A DNA stretch of 64,000 nt. It comes from Phoenix dactylifera (lineage: Eukaryota > Streptophyta > Magnoliopsida > Arecales > Arecaceae). Below, piece by piece: positions 57,680 through 64,000 of this stretch. The notes beneath the pieces are model-generated. The model was not told where the DNA came from and did not search any database. It worked only from the letters and a program-made list of their open reading frames with translations. Each line of letters starts with the position of its first letter. Within the stretch, counting starts at the first letter, position 1. The translations under genes and the position numbers were made by a program. The DNA is taken from NCBI RefSeq assembly GCF_009389715.1, contig NC_052395.1, forward strand, positions 19,991,993 to 20,055,992. The letters are read 5' to 3'.

Positions 57680-58335
57680 CATCCTCAATCTCCCCCTTTT
57701 TGATGATTACAAAATAAAGAGTATAAACCTTTTGATACTTGTCTTTAAAATCAGTTTATAAAAGGGATTGAATTTCAGAATTTCAGCTTTTCATATATAC
57801 TTGTGAAATCTCCCCCTATATTATTCAAAATTTGCCAATTTGACTTTTTGAATGGCTCCCCCTTTCATTTATAATTCATTAGCAATGAAACTTCAAAAAT
57901 TTGAGATATCATATGAGTTTCAGGTTATGTATCGGAGTGCGAGAGGAGCGTGCCAAATTCTGAATTATGATAGAAATTTTTTGATCTGATGATTTTCATT
58001 GTTACAAATTGCTCCCCCTTAGATATATAAGCTTTCTTATATGATTTTCAATTTGTTTACCCATTTATTTCTCTTTTCGTTTCATAACTTCTTTACTCAC
58101 TCTTTCTCACAAAGTTAATACTCTTTCTTTAAACACTATCTTTACATATTCTAAACACTATCTTTACTTCTTCCAAAATTAATACTCTTTCTTAACTTCT
58201 CAAATGAAATACTCTTTCTTTTCTTAAAGTGAATATTCTATCTTTTCTTCTCCCCCTTTATATATTCTAAAGTGAATATTCTATCTTTTCTTCTCTTCTC
58301 CTTTATATACTCTTTCCTTCTCTTCTCCCCCTTTT
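57680..58335 (-). repeat. Cluster of repeated polypurine tracts in the Sirevirus-like element
   Basis: CTCCCCC (plus strand; GGGGGAG on the coding strand) occurs near 57690, 57811, 57857, 58012, 58251 and 58326, with two more near 59800 and 59876. One next to the LTR is the likely functional tract; extra copies upstream are a known Sirevirus trait. Confidence 0.75.
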
Positions 58336-59199
58336 TGTTATCATCAAAAACATATATATGGGAAAAGATGCAATTAAGAACAAACTTCAGACTTCATTGA
58401 TCACAATAGGAACATTTTCATACATTAATGCCCAAAATAAAGATAAGTACAATGTTCCTCAATCAAGATTTAAAGATATAAGGGAAAAGCAAGATACATA
58501 TGAGAAGAAGCAAGATACATATCCTAGGCTCTAAACAAGATCATGAGACTCTCCCGGATCGCTTGGCTACGACTCTCTTGGGTCCCATTTCTCCAAGATC
58601 TTGAAGTAATCTACTGTTTGGAGATGATTGGAGAAGATTTGAGAGTGGGGAATAGGGTTTTCAGAAGAGGACAAGGGCAAACAGTGCCCTAGATAGCTCA
58701 CGGGTCCCCCTTTTAACAGTGGGATCCCGATGTTGGGTCGACTCAAGAAACCTCTTGGGTCGACTCAACGTTGGGTCGACCCTATTCTGGGTTGGGTTGA
58801 CCCAAGTGCAGAATTTTTCTTTTCTCTTCCTTTTTGCTTCTAAAAATTTTCCTTGCTTCCAATCCTTATAAATTCTTTCTGGAACAATGATACATGAGTA
58901 AGGAATCTATAGATAACAAGTTTGACTCATGTTTCATGGATTTTTAGAAATTGGAGGAATGTATCATGAGACTACTGGCTCCCTTTTATATTTCTTCAAT
59001 AAAAAGGATCACATATACCTAATTCTCTCCTTAGCGTGCAGAATCTATCTTCACTCAAGGGTTTTGTGAATATGTCGGCTAATTGTTTTTCAGTGCATAT
59101 ATGCTCAATACATATGTTTCCATTTTGCACATGATCCCTAATAAAATCATATCTTATTTCTATGTGTTTGGCTTTAGGAATGAGATATTTAGGATATAA

Positions 59200-62100
59200 G
59201 CCAGAAGTGATCTCTAAATGTAGATTCCAAAGATATTTTTCAAATCAAGTGTAGATGGAATCTTTTTCAAGTTATTTCAAGAAGTATCAAGAATAATATT
59301 CAAAGAAGGCACGAATGAAAACTCAACATCTTTATATATATATATATATTAAGTATATAACAAGATGAGAGCAATCTAATTAATTTTCAGAGTATAGTAT
59401 AAGAGCAAATAAAGATCAAAACTTATATACTCGAAAAAATATAAGATTATGTTGAATCCTTAATTCTTAATGACTTCAAAGTTCTTTCATGATATAAAAG
59501 TATTGGGGCATATATACCAAAACATGAATTTATGCAGTGTAGGATATAAAATTCAAGGCTTTGAAAGTTCTTTTAGAGCTCTCTTAAAAACTTTCTTTTA
59601 CTCCTTTAAAGATCATAGCATCAAAATCAATTAAAATGAATTACCGATGAATACAGATGGAAATCCAACTTTCAAAAGATATTCAATGAAGCACAAAGTT
59701 TAATACCACTTTACATTTAGTATTCTTTGTCTCATCTTTAGATGCGAATTTATACGATTAAGTTCTATATGATCTCTCACTCTGAAATTTTCTTTCTCCC
59801 CCTTAATTAATCATTCCATTTGAGAGTTTAGAGTTTGAAGATAATTTTCAATAAAGAGATTGAGTATTTAAAGCTCCCCCTCAAAAGATGCATTTTCTTT
59901 CAAACCTTTTTTTTGTTCTTCTATAATATCAAGAATGTAGAGTGATCTAGAATTTTTCAAAATTTATATCAATCACTCTTTTTAATCTTTCAAGAATAAA
60001 TTATATTTCCTCTTTTTTTTTTGAATATGTATGGAAATATTAATCAGAAAATAATTCTTTTGAAGCTCAAATTTCTTTCAAAAGTAATTACATTTTCTTT
60101 CCTATAAGAATTATTGAAGTGAGTTGAAATATTCTAAGCTTTAGGATCATTAACTCTCTTCTTAAAAATAGCTTTTCTTTTTAATGATAGAAGCATTTAA
60201 TTATGTAGGAGTGTATATTCAAAATATTAATTTCTTAGTCATAGTTTTTCAGCAATGTATATATGAAGCACCATAAATCTTTTTAATATCAAAATAATAT
60301 CATATGTTTAGAACCATTCATTTGCAATCAAGATCATTGAAAAACGCATCATTTAGACTAATTTTAATAAACTTATAAGATAGAAAATGATATGTTTCAG
60401 ATGCGTATCGGAGCAAACAATCAAGGCATCAAAATTAATTCTATTTTTCTTAGACCGTAGTTTTCATCTAGGAATCATATTGAGTTATTCCTCAAAATGA
60501 TGCAATCATTGAAGCATATAATGAAAGTTACAAAAATGCAATGATAGAAGCATTTTTTAAATTAAGTTTAAGTTTTTATACAAAATCAGATTCTGAATTT
60601 CATAAAAATTTTCAAGGAGGCTTTCAGGATTATAATTTGAGATATGCATCTTCTACATTGTAGCTCATCTTAAATTATTAAGATTGAAAACACATATTTC
60701 AAGAACATTAGAACACATCCAGAATCTTTGTAATTCATATTGAATTTTGGTACGAATTGGAGGACATTATGTACTAATGTTAGACAAGATAAAAGATAAA
60801 TCAGAATCAATTCATTTTGCCTAATTTGCAAATTCAAATTATTCTTTTCTTTTATTTTTCAAAATATATTCATTAAAACAAAATGATGTTGTTGTTGGTA
60901 ATAACATGTTTCAATCAGATTTTATAGGCATGAAGCATTACAAGTTATATTTAGGAAAGATCTTTGTTATTTGAATATTGAAAACACATAATTCATAACA
61001 TCATGTTACATGCAAAACATAATATGCATTAAGTCATAACATCATGTATTAAAACATTAAGAGCAAGCATGTCAAGGATCAAAATTTATTCTTTTTAAAT
61101 AAACTCTCCCTATTTATATATAATTCTACATTGATTTTATCCTAAAGGTGTGTTTTCAAGTGATTAAAAATTTGACTTGATTCTTCTTATATACTTTCAT
61201 TTTTACCTTCTTATGCTCTATACTCTATTTGCTCCCTATCCGGTGGAGTTGGAAGGGGCACGAGGTACTACCACTAGCCTCCCTCTTGTGCCGTCCCTAA
61301 TATACCCTACACCGAATAGTTGGGTCAAATAGTGCCGGGTACTACCACTAGCCTCCCCATTAGCACCATCCCTATGATGAGCAATATAGAAGGGTTAAAA
61401 TGTTCACTTCAAACTTTTTATGTAATTAATTACAGATTTTATCTCTTCCAAAAGGAATGTTCATATTAGTCTCACAAATGTGCCAAATATATTATGCTTG
61501 TTTTGCTTTTCCTAAAGATTGGAGTATTCCCTTGAATAATTGTTCATTTTCTTTTCTTTATCTCTCTTTCTTTTTATTATTTCAAGTAATTACATGAAAG
61601 AGCAGAATAAAAAATTAATCTAATATGCTGCATATAAATATATACCATGCAAACAGCATTTTCATTATGCCCAATGATTCATAGCTTATCACAAGTTATT
61701 TTGAATTAGAGGTTTGAGGCATAAGCTTGTGTATTTCATGGTTGTGCATTATATAGAAAAAGGTAGTTTAATCACACCATGAAACAATTATTACTAGCAT
61801 GAGAATGAAGCATGATATCAAGATGATCAACAATTAAAGGTTTAATCATGCAACCATATAATTTCACACTATTGATTTTGCTCAACTAACTCGCAAGAGA
61901 AGAGTTTAGATTACCAGTGCATTTAGCATTCTTCAAGCCAAATACCTTTTAGATTCTTTACACCCTTGGCTGAAGAAAATCTCTCTCTTTTTTTTTGTTT
62001 GCAAGGGAATGTTTATTGTATCTTTCATCGATGTGTCCTTCAAGTTGAAATTTCTTGCTCATAAATTCTGTATCATTAGCAAAATCTTTTTCTTTTCTTG

Positions 62101-63000
62101 AAGGCAATTCATTAGGTTCTCTAGGATACAAAAACATTCATACAACATATTTCTTAACTAGATGACTCAACATGAGACATGACAATAATTGAATTTGAGT
62201 CACTTTACTCAAGAGATTGCCTAAGTATAAGCAAGCACAAGTCACTTGAACTAAAGAGATAACTTCATTAAGTAAAATGGTTCAAGGACAAGCATGTGAG
62301 GCAATAGAAAGATTCATTAAAGTTAAAAAATTTTTTTTTTGTTTTCAGAATCAATTTAACTTAGATTCTATTTGCATAAGATAATTATCAATAAGACGTG
62401 CTAGCTAAGTTTTAATCAAATTATCTTAAACAGTTGTTTCTATCAAAATTCAGATTGTTACATAGAATCAAAATAATAAACTATATTCTCAATAAAGGAT
62501 CTAGTTTTAATAAGAATAGTATGAATTGATATTTCTACAACTAGTATCTTTTCATTGAATTTTCAATATACATTGCTTGAAGAGTGATATCCAAAGAAAT
62601 ATTTGTTTTATCAGATTTGACATTATTTTCATAAGAACATATCAAGCATGACATGTATGACTGAAAAATATAAAAGATATACAATATATCATTTTCTATT
62701 TTTCAGAAGATCAAAAGGAGTTTTCTAATAGAAACCATATGTATGACAAGCAATGATGATAGCCTTTAACAGAAATCATTTAAGTAGATGACTATCATAC
62801 AACATTGTCTTTTTCATTTCTTCAAGGATTCTATCAACCCTATTTTATTTATGGTGTTCTTGGTGTAGAAACAATTGTATTCAATATTATTTTCTGTGCA
62901 CAACTTAATAAGAAATTGGTTTTCAAAACTATGCCATGATACAATTTTATTTTCATAGTTTGCAAACCTTTTTCATTTGAAACCTTTTGTAAGTTTATGC
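59200..63000. other. Degraded internal region of the Sirevirus-like element, with one GC-rich patch
   Basis: AT-rich and without long frames; the expected reverse transcriptase region cannot be recognised with confidence. At 61230-61385 a GC-richer patch contains a duplicated word, GTACTACCACTAGCCTCCC, at about 61265 and 61340. Confidence 0.4.
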
Positions 63001-64000
63001 CAAAGCAGAAAATATTTCAATTTAAGTGCCAAGAATAAAACCAACATTAGCTTTGAGAAATCATCCATAATTATAAAATTAGAGAGCTTATCTCCTAGGT
63101 TCACAATCCTAGAGATCCAAATAAGTTCTTATGGAGAATTTTCAACGGCTAAAAGGTGGAAACAATATTTTCAAATTTAGAAACGATTCTAGTTTATTTT
63201 TCTAGATGACATACATAGCAAACTTTGACCTTGCAAAAATTAATCTAAGTGAACCAATGACAAGGTCTTTTGAGATTAAGTCCATACTAGTATGAGTTGA
63301 TTTTATATGCCAAAACTAGACTCTTTAATCTTGGTATTCTTAATGCATATATAAAAAAATATACCAAGTAGACATTCAATAGAAGATAATGCCATGGATA
63401 AGAACTCTCAATCAAGCATATAGAGAATTCAAAGAGTTATTCTAAGAGTATTGATTAAGCAAATTATCCATCAATAACTGAAGCATAATATAGAAAGATG
63501 GAGTGATTTAGATATATTTTCTTTTCATACCAAAAGTATCACTTATATCACAGAAATGATTAATACTAGCTACAATTTCAATATGAGAGGATGCAAGGAT
63601 TACTAATTTCATTATTTCTTCCATTTTAGTCACTCTTCTTAATTATATTTTAAGTCTCATTCTTTAATATATGTCTAGAGCACCCAATGTCTAAATTAAC
63701 ATCTTTTGTTGGAGCCTTGAGTGCTAGACACACCTGCAGAAAATATTCAGATTTTCAACTTAGGAACCCAAGCTCTTTTGGGTCCTTGTAGGTTAGCTAT
63801 TATTGTTCCTTTTGGAACCCATATTTTCTTAATAGCTATTTTGTCTCTTAGTTTGCAGGTTTTAGGATTACAAGTAATATACTTCTGCATACTCTTGCTA
63901 GATTTAAACAACATAGATTTAGCAAAAACAGATAATGAATTTTCAGTTTTCTGTTTCTGTTTATTAGTTTCACCAGATTTGTGAAAAATTGTTTTAGGAT

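Larger units (their letters stand above)
56139..57690 (-). repeat. Probable 3' LTR of the Sirevirus-like element
   Basis: The inner edge is the purine tract AAAGGGGGAGATTG (minus strand) at about 57686-57700. The outer edge is the C-rich end CCAATTCACCCCCC..TCTTGG (minus strand) at about 56130-56160. Both edges are approximate by about 20 bases. Inside, 56400-56590 holds three to four repeats on TTGGTTTT(A/G)CGGGCTCACC, and 57020-57525 holds the GGGTCGACCC array. Confidence 0.7.
56139..64000 (-). mobile_element. Fossil Sirevirus-like (Maximus/SIRE) Copia element, 3' part, runs off the window
   Basis: Reading right to left: ANLQGPKRAWVPK (about 63770) and an IGCSRHI protease-region word (about 63690), typical of SIRE gag-pol; an integrase-like stretch at about 63000-63180; a long degraded stretch to about 59200; a clear RNase H end at 58980-59190 (IPKAKHIEIRYDF, QLADIFTKPLSEDRFC); a non-coding spacer; and the LTR at about 56139-57690. 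Repeated AAGGGGGAG purine tracts in the spacer are characteristic of Sireviruses. It is broken in many places and appears old in pol. The other LTR is outside the window, so LTR age cannot be judged. Confidence 0.85.

Overview
The window is nuclear DNA from a flowering plant, most likely a monocot and plausibly a palm-like one. The host genes are split by spliceosomal GT..AG introns. Two genes are very GC-rich in their exons, as in monocots, while the surrounding DNA is AT-rich and full of retrotransposons, MITEs and microsatellites. There are no operons, CRISPR arrays or prokaryotic signals. The species assignment is inference; the gene structures below were read directly from the sequence.

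Layout. Positions 1-8.1 kb hold a LINE 3' end, small tandem repeats, a weathered Copia fragment and a 5' fragment of a phosphomannose isomerase gene that has become a pseudogene. Positions 8.2-16.4 kb hold a complete gene for V-ATPase subunit G on the minus strand (110 aa, three coding exons). Its 5.7 kb first coding intron has collected a SINE, a long hairpin-forming inverted repeat, microsatellites and a Helitron-like element. Positions 16.4-24.2 kb show no recognisable gene. Positions 24.3-29.1 kb carry two complete DUF1639-family genes, transcribed away from each other, about 3 kb apart, with the same intron position: an inverted duplicate pair.

Positions 31-41.5 kb are dense in DNA transposon relics: a MITE and its half copy, a second foldback, a 2.2 kb non-autonomous CACTA-like element and a Tourist-like MITE with a TAA target duplication. 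Positions 41.8-43.3 kb hold a complete but divergent IDD-type (INDETERMINATE DOMAIN) C2H2 zinc-finger gene with four coding exons and 399 aa. Positions 44.5-50.3 kb are a degraded Copia element with both LTRs, and about 400 bp beyond it lies an intact single-exon UGT glycosyltransferase gene (480 aa, minus strand). From 53.3 kb to the end is a nest of Copia elements: a plus-strand fragment, a minus-strand element cut off at its 5' side, and a long Sirevirus-like element that runs off the window.

The host genes do not form one pathway. They are a housekeeping proton-pump subunit, a pair of plant-specific nuclear-type unknowns, a transcription factor and a small-molecule glucosyltransferase. 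I found no convincing new biological system. The most interesting items are the hairpin element inside the V-ATPase intron, the divergent DUF1639 pair, the unusual IDD finger spacing, and the palindrome array in the Sirevirus-like LTR.
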